From NCBI GenBank assembly GCA_016190895.1, contig JACPPR010000049.1:1-38763 (forward strand): a DNA stretch of 38,763 bases, given 5' to 3'. Below are positions 17,110-25,203 of the stretch, in pieces. The stretch comes from Chloroflexota bacterium (GTDB lineage: Bacteria > Chloroflexota > Dehalococcoidia > Dehalococcoidales > UBA2162). The position numbers and the translations under genes were made by a program. The notes under the pieces were generated by a model. That model was not told the origin of the DNA and searched no databases. It saw only the letters and a list, made by a program, of their open reading frames with translations. Within the stretch, counting starts at the first letter, position 1, and every line of letters begins with the position of its first letter.

Positions 17110-18411
17110 GTGAAGAGAGCAGTATTATTCATTCTGACCGTCTTCCTTTTCCTGAGCGCTGCTACGGCGTGTGTGCCCACGGGCAAGCCCTTAGACGTCG
17201 CTCAGGACAAGACAGCCGCGCCTGTGGAAGCGCCGCCGGCGAAACCGGCAGAACCGGCCAAGCCGGCAGCCACCGGACAGTTTAATGTTTTGAATAGCTC
17301 CGTAATACCAGATTTTCCCGGAAAGCTGCTCTTCAATCTCAAAGCCGAAAACGGCGCCAATATCACCGATATTCGTTTGCACTACACTGTCGTCGACCGG
17401 GAAGCTTTCGCTCGGGTAGCCAGCGAGGTCTTTATCGAATTTACGCCCGGCGCTAGTATCGATGTCCAATGGCCCTGGGATATGAGAAAAACGGGCGGAC
17501 TGCCCACCGGCGCCATCATTGAATACTGGTGGACGTTAAAGGACGCTAGAGGCAACCAAACCGAAACCACTCCGGCGAAAATCAATTTCGATGATAAGCG
17601 CTACGCCTGGCAGAGCATCACTGAAAACAATGTGACTCTCTATTGGTACAAAGGGAATCAGTCCTTCGCCGATGAGCTAATGGCGTCCGTTCAGCAAGCG
17701 CTGGTGCGGTTGGCTGACAATACCGGCGCCCATCTGAAGAAGCCGGTCAAACTCTATATCTATGCCAACAGCCGTGACGTGCAGGGAGCCATGATTTTCC
17801 CGCAGGAGTGGACGGGTGGGGCCGCCTTTACCGAATTCGGTATTATCTTTCTCGGCATCGACTCGAGCAATCTGGAATGGGGTAAGGGGGCAATCGCCCA
17901 CGAGTTGAGTCACCTCGTCGTTCACCAGATGACCTTTAATCCCTATATCGAGCCGCCTCCCTGGCTCGACGAAGGGCTAGCTACGTACAATCAGGGAGCG
18001 CTCGATGCCACGTTTGTAGGCGCCCTCAAAGCAGCCATGTCCAGTAATAGCCTTAGCTCGACACGCAGCCTATCGAGTCCGTTTTCCGCTTTCCCGGCAC
18101 AGTCCTACCTGGCTTATGCCCAGAGTTACAGTTTGGTCGAGTACTTGCTCACCACTTACGGACAGAGCAAGATGCTTGAACTGCTGACCGTCTTCAGTGA
18201 GGGAAGCAGCTACGATGGCGCCCTGAAGAAGGTCTACGGCTTCGATATGGACGGCTTAGACACGGCCTGGCGAAGCTACGTCGCCCGCCGCTATCCATTA
18301 ACCAAAGGGATAATACGTCCCTTGCCGCTAGCTCTAATCAGGAACTCAATTGAGCCGGCTGGTATTACCCTGGACCGGTTAGCCCGCGTTCGGGCGGAGA
18401 GGCGGAGTTAA
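17110..18411 (+). CDS. Gluzincin-type metallopeptidase lipoprotein (peptidase MA-like)
   Basis: This is a predicted surface zinc peptidase. I place the start at GTG 17110, because upstream codons (open from 16987) only translate a repeat and because KRAVLFILTVFLFLSAATAC then forms a lipoprotein-like signal peptide, though its lipobox is weak. After a Pro/Ala/Lys linker comes a beta-rich region, then HELSHLVVH at 17899-17925 (HExxH) with the third ligand probably in PPWLDEGLATYNQG about 20 residues on, the gluzincin pattern of the peptidase MA family. The product is 433 residues from 17110. The stop overlaps the radC start (TAATG), so they are co-transcribed. Substrate is unknown. Confidence 0.8.
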   Translation: MKRAVLFILTVFLFLSAATACVPTGKPLDVAQDKTAAPVEAPPAKPAEPAKPAATGQFNVLNSSVIPDFPGKLLFNLKAENGANITDIRLHYTVVDREAFARVASEVFIEFTPGASIDVQWPWDMRKTGGLPTGAIIEYWWTLKDARGNQTETTPAKINFDDKRYAWQSITENNVTLYWYKGNQSFADELMASVQQALVRLADNTGAHLKKPVKLYIYANSRDVQGAMIFPQEWTGGAAFTEFGIIFLGIDSSNLEWGKGAIAHELSHLVVHQMTFNPYIEPPPWLDEGLATYNQGALDATFVGALKAAMSSNSLSSTRSLSSPFSAFPAQSYLAYAQSYSLVEYLLTTYGQSKMLELLTVFSEGSSYDGALKKVYGFDMDGLDTAWRSYVARRYPLTKGIIRPLPLALIRNSIEPAGITLDRLARVRAERRS

Positions 18412-19100
18412 TGAAAAACTCATTCACCATCCACGATTTGCCTGTTTCCGAGCGTCCCAGGGAACGGTTGCAGAAGTTCGGGGCGGACGCTCTCTCGGTG
18501 CAGGAGATTTTAGCTCTAATTCTGGGGCGGGGTATTGCCGGCGAGTCGGTAACAGCGACCGCTCAGAGGCTGTTGAGCCGGTTCGGCAATATCAGGGGAA
18601 TAGCCGGCGCCTCATTGGAAGAACTAACCCAGGTGAAAGGAATCGGCCTGGCCAAAGCAGCCCAGATTAAGGCTGCTTTCGAGTTGGCTAACCGGCTGGA
18701 TGGCGATGCGGAATCCATTGACAGGACATTGGTTAAAACCCCCGACGAAGCGTTTAACCTGGTCAAGAAACAATTACAAAACAAAAAGAAAGAGCATTTT
18801 GTTGTGCTCCTGTTAGACACCAGAAGCCAGCTTATCAAGAGCGCCGAGGTTTCCATCGGCAGCCTCGATAGCAGCATCGTTCATCCGAGGGAGGTGTTCA
18901 AAGAGGCAGTCTCAGCCAGCGCCGCCTCGGTCATTCTGGCGCATAATCATCCCTCGGGCAATCCAGAACCATCGTCAGACGATATCAAACTCACCAAGAG
19001 ATTGGCTCAAGCCGGAGAGATGATGGGCATAGAGGTGCTCGACCACATCATTATCGGTAACAAGAAATTTCTTAGCCTGAAAAGGGAAGGGCTGTTTTAG
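18411..19100 (+). CDS. radC: RadC family JAB/MPN protein (chromosomal)
   Basis: This 229-residue protein has the full RadC layout: an N-terminal helical part with SERPRERLQKFGADALSVQEILALILGRG, a helix-hairpin-helix at about 68-92 (LTQVKGIGLAKAAQIKAA), and a C-terminal JAB domain with the zinc motif H178-N-H180-PSG...SSDD. Its function is not settled in any organism; a DNA-repair role was suggested historically and then withdrawn. It is translationally coupled to the preceding peptidase gene. A second, shorter RadC-like gene lies on the integrated element at 25818. Confidence 0.93.
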   Translation: MKNSFTIHDLPVSERPRERLQKFGADALSVQEILALILGRGIAGESVTATAQRLLSRFGNIRGIAGASLEELTQVKGIGLAKAAQIKAAFELANRLDGDAESIDRTLVKTPDEAFNLVKKQLQNKKKEHFVVLLLDTRSQLIKSAEVSIGSLDSSIVHPREVFKEAVSASAASVILAHNHPSGNPEPSSDDIKLTKRLAQAGEMMGIEVLDHIIIGNKKFLSLKREGLF

Positions 19101-19132
19101 AATGAGTATCTGCTTCCCTGTAGTGTGAAAGT

Positions 19133-20773
19133 ATGTTAAGAAAAATTCTATCCGTAGCGATATCACTAGCCCTGATAGCAAGCCTGCTTACGGGCTGCCT
19201 GCCAGCCGGGACCCCTTCGGCAATCTCAGGGCAAGCTGAAGAAGTAGCGGCGGCCGATGGGTTTACCCTGAGCGAAGCCGAAGGGAAAGTCCTTAACCTC
19301 TACGGTATCGACCCGCAGACTCTCGACCCGGCTATTACAAGTGACGGCACGTCTCACGGGTACATCTTACAGATTTTTAGCGGGTTGGTTACGCTTGGCG
19401 ATAATCTGGAAGCGGCTCCTGATATCGCTAAAGACTGGCTGATTAGCGCCGATGGCAAAACCTATACTTTCCACCTGCGTCAGGATGTCAGATTCCAGGA
19501 CGGCCGGGGAGTGAAGGCTGCGGATTTCAAGTATTCCTGGGAGCGCGCTGCCGACCCGGCGACCGGCTCGCTGACCGCCGCCAACTATCTCGGTGACATA
19601 GTCGGAGTGAAGGCGGCGCTGTCCGGTCAGAGCCGTGGAATCAGCGGGGTCAAGATTATCGATGATTACACCCTGGAAGTTACCATAGATGCACCCAAGT
19701 CCTATTTCCTGTCCAAGCTGACCTACCCTACCGCCTTCGTTATCGATAGCAATAACGTAAAATCGGGCAAAGACTGGTGGCTTAAGCCCAACGGCACCGG
19801 CCCCTTCAAATTGCAGGCCTGGGACAAGACCAACCGGCTCACTCTGGTGAAGAACGACCTCTATTACGGCAGGCTAGCAGAAGTGGATACGGTTATTTTC
19901 CAACTCTTCAGCGGCATACCGATGAATATGTATGAGACCGCACAAATCGATGCCACCGGCGTTTCGGTGCCCTATATCGACCGGGTGACGGACAAGGCCG
20001 GGCCTTTTTACGACCAGCTGACAACGACCCCCGAGCTAAGCTTTTCCTTCATCGGCTTCAACACCAGCAAGCCGCCTTTCGATGATGCTAATATCCGCCG
20101 CGCCTTCTCTCTGGCAATAGACAAGGACAAACTGGTCTCGCTGATTTTCAGGGATTCAATGGAACGGGCGGACGGCATCCTGCCTCCCGGCATCCCCGGC
20201 TTCAATAAAGACCTGACCGGACTGACCTATGACGTCTCTCAGGCAAAGAAGCTCATCGGCGCATCAAAGTATGGCAGCGTCGCCGGTTTGCCGCCCATTA
20301 CCGTGACCACCTCCGGCTGGGGCGCCGAGATATCGTCGGACCTGGAAGCCATCATTTACCAATGGCGACAGAACCTGGGAGTGGAAGTGACGGTGAGGCA
20401 GCTGGAGCCGGAGCGTTATTTTTATCATCTCAAAGAAGAAAGGGATGAGATGTTCGATATGGGCTGGGTTGCCGATTATCCACACCCCCAGAATTTTCTG
20501 GAGATTCTCTTTCGCAGCGGGTCGCAGAACAACTACGGCGATTATGCTAATCCCGAGGTAGATGCTCTGCTGGCGCAGGCGGGGACCGAACTGGACGGGG
20601 CAAAGAGCCGGGCGCTCTACCAGCAAGCCGAGCAGAAGCTGGTAGACGATGCCGCCGTGATACCCTTGTGGTTCGGCCGGAATTTTACTCTGGCCAAGCC
20701 CTATCTCAAAGGCTATGACCTGAATCCGATGGGGCTGGTGATGCTGAACAAGGTGACGGTGGAGGCGCACTAA
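19133..20773 (+). CDS. ABC transporter peptide-binding lipoprotein (SBP family 5)
   Basis: This extracytoplasmic solute-binding protein of the OppA/DppA type captures peptides or similar ligands for an ABC importer. The 546-residue protein has a lipoprotein signal (LLTGC, Cys22), LNLYGIDPQTLDPAITSDGTSHGYILQIFSGLVTLGDN near residue 53, the family stretch TYTFHLRQDVRFQDGRGVKAADFKYSWERA, and DDANIRRAFSLAIDKDKLV. Residues about 27-52 are encoded by an inverted repeat (CCCTTCGGC at 19213, GCCGAAGGG at 19277), so the linker after the lipid anchor comes from a dispersed repeat. No permease or ATPase genes are adjacent, so it may serve a transporter elsewhere. No clear ribosome site was seen. Confidence 0.92.
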   Translation: MLRKILSVAISLALIASLLTGCLPAGTPSAISGQAEEVAAADGFTLSEAEGKVLNLYGIDPQTLDPAITSDGTSHGYILQIFSGLVTLGDNLEAAPDIAKDWLISADGKTYTFHLRQDVRFQDGRGVKAADFKYSWERAADPATGSLTAANYLGDIVGVKAALSGQSRGISGVKIIDDYTLEVTIDAPKSYFLSKLTYPTAFVIDSNNVKSGKDWWLKPNGTGPFKLQAWDKTNRLTLVKNDLYYGRLAEVDTVIFQLFSGIPMNMYETAQIDATGVSVPYIDRVTDKAGPFYDQLTTTPELSFSFIGFNTSKPPFDDANIRRAFSLAIDKDKLVSLIFRDSMERADGILPPGIPGFNKDLTGLTYDVSQAKKLIGASKYGSVAGLPPITVTTSGWGAEISSDLEAIIYQWRQNLGVEVTVRQLEPERYFYHLKEERDEMFDMGWVADYPHPQNFLEILFRSGSQNNYGDYANPEVDALLAQAGTELDGAKSRALYQQAEQKLVDDAAVIPLWFGRNFTLAKPYLKGYDLNPMGLVMLNKVTVEAH

Positions 20774-20844
20774 CTACGAAATACTAAGCACTAAATCCTA
20801 AACAAGTTCAAAGTTCAAATGTCAAAAACCACAACACCCCTGTC

Positions 20845-20925
20845 ATTCCGTGCTTGACACGGAATCCAGTAAACCCTGCTTACGACCACGGCGCACATAT
20901 TCTAGATACCGACTTTCGTCGGTAT
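20845..20925. repeat. Paired-hairpin dispersed repeat, copy 1 (inverted)
   Basis: ATTCCGTG-CTTGA-CACGGAAT (20845-20865, counting the shared flanks) and ATACCGAC-TTTC-GTCGGTAT (20906-20925) are two strong stems with a variable spacer. Copies in the opposite orientation are at 23016-23098 and 36826-36903. Outer flanks TCATTCC and GGTATGGA recur too. This unit lies between the peptide-binding gene and the convergent nucleotidyltransferase. Confidence 0.7.
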
Positions 20926-20983
20926 GGAGGGATGTTGATAAACAAATAAGATACCAAGTTTGGAATTCGGAGATTAGACTTTG

Positions 20984-21058
20984 GGATTTGTCCCGATTCA
21001 TACGGGATGCCGTATGACGTAAAGAAATCGGCGTTTAGAGTTTAGAGATTAGGATTTC
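20984..21058. repeat. 75-bp repeat, copy A
   Basis: This copy differs from 31457-31531 at two positions only. It contains CATACGG-GATG-CCGTATG and overlaps the last codons of the nucleotidyltransferase, whose TAA it supplies. The second copy ends a few bases past the 3' end of serS in the same orientation relative to the gene. Confidence 0.75.
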
Positions 21059-21570
21059 TTCAAGTGGGCATATTCTGCCGGGTAGTCTATCCCGAACCTG
21101 TCGCATAAGGCCGGGACATCCTTGAAATCCACCTCACGCAGTTTGTAGCCGGTGTGCCATTTGACTTCCCACTCCGCCAAGATACACTTCACTCTCTGAC
21201 CGGCAATGCTTCCGCTTCCGCTCAGCGCCGCCGCAGGGAATTTTTCTGCCTTGTCAGCGGGCCCATACAAAGCGTTTCCTGCATCATCGAGGACAATGAC
21301 GTGCACGTCTGCCTCATGCCCCTCGTTATCACCCAGGACAAAATTATGCGGCCGGGCGATTTCCAGTTTTATTTCTCTATATCCCCGCATTCCCAGTGTT
21401 TCACGGAGTGCTGGCACGTCTTTTTGCTGAATAAAAATATCCAAATCGGCGTGAGGGCGCGTCTCGGCTCTGAGCAGTGCATCGACGCCCCACCCACCAT
21501 TAATCCAGATTGTGATTCCCAGTCTTTCGAGGCTGGCGTAGAACTCGGTTACGTCCGCGGCTGTCATCAT
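21049..21570 (-). CDS. Nucleotidyltransferase, lincosamide/aminoglycoside type
   Basis: This 174-residue protein of the DNA polymerase beta-like superfamily resembles small antibiotic nucleotidyltransferases (LinA/LnuA, ANT(2'')-like, Aminoglyc_resit family). WINGGWGVDALLRAETRPHADLDIFI gives the Gly-Gly-Trp strand end and the metal-binding Asp42-x-Asp44. The third Asp may be in EADVHVIVLD. The frame is open much further upstream (to 21774) but those codons translate hairpin repeats, so I start at ATG 21570 (ATG 21567 is the alternative). Resistance activity cannot be assumed, because many homologues in environmental bacteria have unknown substrates. The last codons are repeat-derived. Confidence 0.78.
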   Translation of the reverse strand: MMTAADVTEFYASLERLGITIWINGGWGVDALLRAETRPHADLDIFIQQKDVPALRETLGMRGYREIKLEIARPHNFVLGDNEGHEADVHVIVLDDAGNALYGPADKAEKFPAAALSGSGSIAGQRVKCILAEWEVKWHTGYKLREVDFKDVPALCDRFGIDYPAEYAHLKKS

Positions 21571-21787
21571 CGGTTCTTTCCCTGTGTCATTGCTACAATA
21601 TTCCTCCTCTCCCCTTGCGGGAGAGGATTCAGCCTGCCCTGAGCGCAGCGAATGGGTGAGGGGGGCTTCAAAATCACCCTCATCATCGTGGTTCTCTTCA
21701 CTCAAGGCAGTCTGCAACCTTCTCCCCTCAAGGGAGAAGGTATTTGGAGAATTCCAACTGTCAGGGAGAATCACCCTGCCTTTGGCT
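21571..21787. repeat. Palindromic repeats between minus-strand genes
   Basis: There is no gene. Hairpins CTCTCCCC/GGGAGAGG (about 21607-21629) and CTTCTCCC/GGGAGAAG (about 21719-21740) flank a piece of the widespread 'CCTGCCCTGAGCGCAGCGAA' repeat (from 21634). That piece is the relative of the repeats found inside the nfi and SBP genes. Confidence 0.6.
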
Positions 21788-22340
21788 TCACTTTAGAAAG
21801 TAGTCCCACCCCGGTTGCCAGGCGCCGCTTTTTCTCCAGTCCTCAGCGAAAGCCTGCTGCCAGGTTTTGTTCTTAAGCAGGACGTCCAGGGCAAGCTGGG
21901 GCGCTTTATGCGATACGATGGCGATGGCGATGGATTTTCCGTCACGGTTCTCTTTCAGATAGTCAAGAAAATCGGCAAGTCTGGCTTTGACATCTTCATA
22001 GCTCTCGCCTTCAGGAAATCTCTCGGTTATATGTTTTTCCTGAATCGGTTCGACGATTGCAGAAGGCTGAGCGTTATACTTGCCGTAGTTGCATTCTCTC
22101 AGCCTGTTGTCCGGGATAATCGGCGCCAGTCCCTCAAAAATGACTTTCGCTGATTGCGCCGCCCTCCTTAAATCCGAACAGAAGACCACGTCGAATTTCC
22201 TGCCCTTGAGTTGCTCTCTCAGGTCTTTCCCTTGCTTAATGCCGGCCTGGGAAAGCGCCGGGTCAGACCAGCCGGACGAAAGTTTCCTTTCACCTTCCGG
22301 GTTTGCTCCGTGGACGAAAATAGGTAATCTTTACGGCCAT
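21788..22340 (-). pseudogene. Histidine phosphatase family protein with N-terminal frameshift
   Basis: A full-length protein of about 183 residues emerges only if one base (C, plus-strand position 22316) is skipped. From ATG 22340 the start MAVKITYF changes frame into VHGANPEGERKLSSGWSDPALSQAGIKQGKDLREQLKGRKF and continues to the stop at 21788. Family features are FVHG (RHG in most relatives, so the Arg is missing here), the SGWSDPALSQAG strand, VVFCSDLRRAAQSA, and the second His in IVSHKAPQLALDVLL. The break may be a real mutation, a sequencing error in the TTTTC run, or slippage. Eighteen bases separate it from the S51 peptidase upstream, so they form an operon. Confidence 0.68.
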
Positions 22341-22358
22341 ATTCTCCAAACTCCAGGC

Positions 22359-22976
22359 TTATTCGATGATTATCACTTCTCCGTCTCTGATAGCTTTGAA
22401 AGGGATGTTATTCCGCTTGCAGTATTCCATCTCTTTTTCAACATCCGCCGATTCGGGATGGTCGGAACGCCAATGCGGCAGAAAGGCGAAATCAATAAAT
22501 CCCAATCCTTCCCAGATAATCCTTTTCAGTTCGGGATACGGCGCTTCTAGCGGGTCAACAACAGCGGTAGATTCAAGACTCGGCGCCAGGACGGCGCCAG
22601 CAGCGCTGTAACCTGCATAAAGAAAATCTCGTTTGTCACGCAGTTCATTCAAAAGCTCATCAAGGCTGCTCAACCTCATTGCCTGACGTAACACAAAGGT
22701 ATTTCCGCCGCTGATAAATATCGCACCGAGTTCGTCGAGTTTGTTTTTTAGCTCATCGCGTTTGCCGAAATAATCCCGCAGATTGACTAATTCGACTTCG
22801 AGACTAAGGTCACGGAGAGAATTCATGTCTTTCTCAATGTGCGACTGTACTCTAAGCGGGTCATAGGTTGAAACGTCCAGGGCGTTCGGTATGTAGCCGA
22901 TTCTGCCTTTGGGAACCAGCTTCTTCAACCTTTCGGTTTCATCACCGAGTCTGTAAGACGATAGATAGAATTTCAT
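22359..22976 (-). CDS. Peptidase E-like (S51) serine hydrolase
   Basis: This 205-residue protein of the class I glutamine-amidotransferase-like fold resembles aspartyl dipeptidase PepE and cyanophycinase. The nucleophile elbow AGYSAAGAVL places Ser124, preceded by FISGGNTFVLRQAM (residues about 88-100). LPHWRSDHPES near 170 offers the His. It should be a cytoplasmic peptidase cutting after N-terminal Asp or a related small hydrolase. ATG 22976 is preferred over the earlier in-frame start at 23000, since AGGTG lies six bases before it. The next gene downstream is the histidine phosphatase. Confidence 0.82.
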   Translation of the reverse strand: MKFYLSSYRLGDETERLKKLVPKGRIGYIPNALDVSTYDPLRVQSHIEKDMNSLRDLSLEVELVNLRDYFGKRDELKNKLDELGAIFISGGNTFVLRQAMRLSSLDELLNELRDKRDFLYAGYSAAGAVLAPSLESTAVVDPLEAPYPELKRIIWEGLGFIDFAFLPHWRSDHPESADVEKEMEYCKRNNIPFKAIRDGEVIIIE

Positions 22977-23015
22977 ACGTAGCACCTGTTTTTGTAGCAC
23001 TTAGCTTATTTGTCC

Positions 23016-23098
23016 ATACCGACGAAAGTCGGTATCCAGATTTCTGGCACTGTAGTCTACCAGTCCGCCTTCTCTGGATTCCGTGTCAGGCACGGAAT
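23016..23098. repeat. Paired-hairpin dispersed repeat, copy 2
   Basis: ATACCGAC-GAAA-GTCGGTAT at 23016-23035 and ATTCCGTG-TCAGG-CACGGAAT at 23078-23098 flank a 42-base spacer. It ends ten bases from the tRNA fragment that marks the left edge of the integrated element. Confidence 0.7.
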
Positions 23099-23107
23099 GG
23101 AGATAAA

Positions 23108-23165
23108 TGGCGGAGGGGACAGGATTCGAACCTGCGGTCGTCTTGCGACGACAACGGTTTTCAAG
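23108..23165 (-). other. tRNA-Ser 3'-half fragment, attachment site attL
   Basis: On the minus strand this matches the tRNA-Ser gene at 31150-31237 from the anticodon loop (CTTGAAA) through the T arm and the encoded CCA. The variable arm differs: GTCGTCGCAAGACGAC here against ATCGCGCAAGCGATC in the complete gene. No 5' half is present, so it is not a functional tRNA. It is best read as the original 3' end of the chromosomal gene, displaced when the element integrated at the anticodon region. Confidence 0.75.
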
Positions 23166-23280
23166 TCTGCCAAAAGTATACCATAACGTGTTGCCACGCT
23201 CAAAATCGTGTTTTCGTGTTTTGCCCGCCCAATCCGTTTCGAGCGTAAACTGCTATGTCGTGTTGACCGGTTATGTCCCG

Positions 23281-23302
23281 TCTGTTAGCAATTTGTTAGC
23301 AA
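23281..23302. promoter_or_regulatory. Left integrase arm-site candidate
   Basis: A 22-bp sequence that starts TCTGTTAGCAA and contains GTTAGCAA twice, three bases apart. It recurs without mismatch at 31062-31083, in the same orientation. Each copy is about 110-116 bases from the inferred crossover in the tRNA anticodon region, so in the circular form both would flank the core. This is the arrangement of arm-type sites bound by the integrase N-terminal domain. Confidence 0.6.
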
Positions 23303-23328
23303 GATCTTTCCGACACCGTGAAAGACCA

Positions 23329-23880
23329 TTACTGAGCCGTATCCGGGAATAGCGTTTTCACTTCTTCCCATTCTTCTTCAGGAATCCTAGCGAAGTACTC
23401 GTGCAACTTAGTACGGAACAGATGCCTATGCTTCACATCAAGCTCTAGCAACTTCGTCAACCCGAGTTCTCGCAATAAACCGCTCCGAATTGGCGTCATA
23501 GACGAGAAGTCCACAACAGCTTCCTGTCCAATTGAAGGGGCTATATCATAGTAGAAGTATTGCACAGGGTCATTGTCTGGTCGGTTCAGGCCATTCTCCG
23601 TCAACATTTCATACTCTTTTGTTGTTCGGACGAACGGCATCCTAAACGACAGGGGTGCTACCAGCACGTACGGTCTTCTCGGCACTTCTCTTTGCTGCTC
23701 ATTCACATACCAGGTTAACTCACAGCAGTGTGATACCACGACGAGATGAGCATTGCGGAACGTAGCAGGCGGGACCGTGAACTGTCCGTCTGTCACCTTG
23801 TGAAACGTGGCAGGGGTGAACCATACCTTTTCAAGTATGTCGCCCTGACGAAGCGTGATGCTATGCGCTTGAACATACAT
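23329..23880 (-). CDS. Hypothetical protein with 'GDIL...SHCCEL' motif
   Basis: This 183-residue protein is the last gene of the minus-strand cassette. LRQGDILEKVWF near the start and HLVVVSHCCELTWY at about 45-58 recall a widespread uncharacterised family that carries a 'GDI...(S/T)xxC(D/E)' pattern in small mobile-element operons; I cannot assign a function. The centre holds PYVLVAPLSFRMPF and a YYFDIAPS-like strand. It has no signal peptide or membrane helix. The start codon is four bases after the stop of the upstream frame, so translation is coupled. It is presumably cytoplasmic. Confidence 0.65.
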   Translation of the reverse strand: MYVQAHSITLRQGDILEKVWFTPATFHKVTDGQFTVPPATFRNAHLVVVSHCCELTWYVNEQQREVPRRPYVLVAPLSFRMPFVRTTKEYEMLTENGLNRPDNDPVQYFYYDIAPSIGQEAVVDFSSMTPIRSGLLRELGLTKLLELDVKHRHLFRTKLHEYFARIPEEEWEEVKTLFPDTAQ

Positions 23881-23884
23881 ACGC

Positions 23885-24154
23885 TCACGTGACGTCCAAT
23901 TCTTTACCTATTGCTGGAACCTTTGCCATGCTTGGTCTCGGATATACGCGTTTCATCCGCTCTCGATCCGCTCCGGTCACGGCAGCATAGCCCTCCGTTT
24001 CAGGCGGTGGCCCTTCGATCACCAATATGGCGTTTCTCAGTATAAAAGATAGATTGTCCTCGCTTGCGCTCGAGTACGAACCACTCGCCATGCTGGCAGC
24101 TGTCGAGTCTTGTAGGTACACAATTTTCACGTTATCACCGTTATTGAACGTCAT
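23885..24154 (-). CDS. Small hypothetical protein of the protease cassette
   Basis: I start this 89-residue frame at ATG 24154, which follows GGGGTGGAG by two bases and overlaps the end of the peptidase gene by 14 bases; the frame stays open upstream to 24205. The sequence reads MTFNNGDNVKIVYLQDST, then SFILRNAILVIEGPPPETEGYAAVTG and a basic PRPSMAKV stretch. There is no recognisable domain. It lies between the peptidase and the SHCCEL protein, and all three share one direction with short overlaps, so it is likely a functional partner. It could be a regulator, adaptor or substrate of the peptidase. Confidence 0.6.
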   Translation of the reverse strand: MTFNNGDNVKIVYLQDSTAASMASGSYSSASEDNLSFILRNAILVIEGPPPETEGYAAVTGADRERMKRVYPRPSMAKVPAIGKELDVT

Positions 24155-25139
24155 GTCTCCACCCCTCGAAAGTCCGATTGTCCTGGATAGCCACCTGGGT
24201 GACACCTGGTCTCACCTGAACCGGCTGTTTCGTAAGCTCACCTTCACTCACAAACACGTGACATCCGCCCGCCGCGCTCTCCACCAACGCGCGGCGAAAC
24301 GCGTAGCTAGCCTTATTATTTGTGCCCAATATCATATCCGGGCTGTACGGAGAGGTCAGTTGAAGTTCCTTGGCGATGTCATCATATATCGCCTTTATCA
24401 ATTCGTATAGTGATTGGTCAGGAGTTTCTACCACCAAGCCTAACTCGTTCCGGGCTTCCCTTCGGTTTATCGTGTAGTCGTGGCTTCCCGATTCGCTACA
24501 CAGAAATGCCAGAATTCGTTTGATCTTGGACTCATCGTCTATTTGCCGCGATAACAACTTCTGCGCTAACATTCGTATTTGGCTCCTGGCCCTGAACGCT
24601 TCACCCAAGACCAGCGGATGTACCTGTTTGGACAGTTCCTCCAACACAGAACACATCTCTTTCTTAGAAACTCCAGCCGATTTGACAAACTCTATGAAGC
24701 CGTTGACCGCTTCGACGCTCACCGGAACTCTGCTAATTCCTGGCCCGCCTTGAGGCACAGGATTTAACGGAGTGTTCACACTTGGATCTATTGGACCCAA
24801 GGTAGCCTGCTTTGTCATAACGATTTTATCGGCCCCAAGGGCAATAAGTGTCCCTCCGCTGTGCGCCTTCATCGGTATTATTACCTCGAATTTGTCACAA
24901 AACTGCCTGATAAGATTTGCTACACTCCATGAGGCAAGCGTGTTGCCACCGCGTGTATACAGCACGAGACTCACACGTTCAACGATCCCAATCGTGTCAA
25001 GGTGCTGTACTAAAAAATCCAGTACTTCTGAGTGAATCTGCGTCTCAAGCTGCCTCCGGTCACCCGTGACATAACAAATAACTTTGGAGTCCCGTCTCAT
25101 CTCCAATTCCTGGTATAGAGCTTTTCTATTAGCGAACAT
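24141..25139 (-). CDS. SppA/SDH-type serine peptidase, cytoplasmic
   Basis: This 332-residue protein is a ClpP/crotonase-fold peptidase of the SDH (serine dehydrogenase proteinase, SppA-like) type. The signature is YTRGGNTLASWSVANLIRQF (oxyanion glycines at 64-65), then IIPMKAHSGGTLIALGADKIVMTKQATLGPIDPS with probable nucleophile Ser94 in HSGGT. Unlike signal-peptide peptidase SppA it has no membrane anchor. The C-terminal third (SLYELIKAIYDDIAKEL, SYAFRRALVES) is family-like without known role. It heads the minus-strand cassette and has a good promoter. Family members lie near mobile genes and some defence loci, but this particular trio is unknown to me. Confidence 0.82.
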   Translation of the reverse strand: MFANRKALYQELEMRRDSKVICYVTGDRRQLETQIHSEVLDFLVQHLDTIGIVERVSLVLYTRGGNTLASWSVANLIRQFCDKFEVIIPMKAHSGGTLIALGADKIVMTKQATLGPIDPSVNTPLNPVPQGGPGISRVPVSVEAVNGFIEFVKSAGVSKKEMCSVLEELSKQVHPLVLGEAFRARSQIRMLAQKLLSRQIDDESKIKRILAFLCSESGSHDYTINRREARNELGLVVETPDQSLYELIKAIYDDIAKELQLTSPYSPDMILGTNNKASYAFRRALVESAAGGCHVFVSEGELTKQPVQVRPGVTQVAIQDNRTFEGWRHDVQ

Positions 25140-25174
25140 AGACTCTCACTTATCGCACATCGTACTTTCAGCTA

Positions 25175-25203
25175 AATCTACAACGTAAGTTTAGCCTTGT
25201 CAA
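25175..25203 (-). promoter_or_regulatory. Promoter of the protease cassette
   Basis: On the minus strand TTGACA (25203-25198) and TAGATT (25180-25175) are spaced by 17 bases. Transcription should start near 25168, giving a leader of about 29 bases before the peptidase ATG. Confidence 0.55.

Noticed and set aside
21571-21774. N-terminal extension of the nucleotidyltransferase to 21774
   Set aside because: These codons read through palindromic repeats; the family's first strand starts right after ATG 21570/21567.
23108-23165. A second tRNA-Ser gene
   Set aside because: Only the part from the anticodon loop to CCA is present; the D arm and 5' acceptor strand are absent and replaced by unrelated sequence, so it cannot fold as a tRNA.
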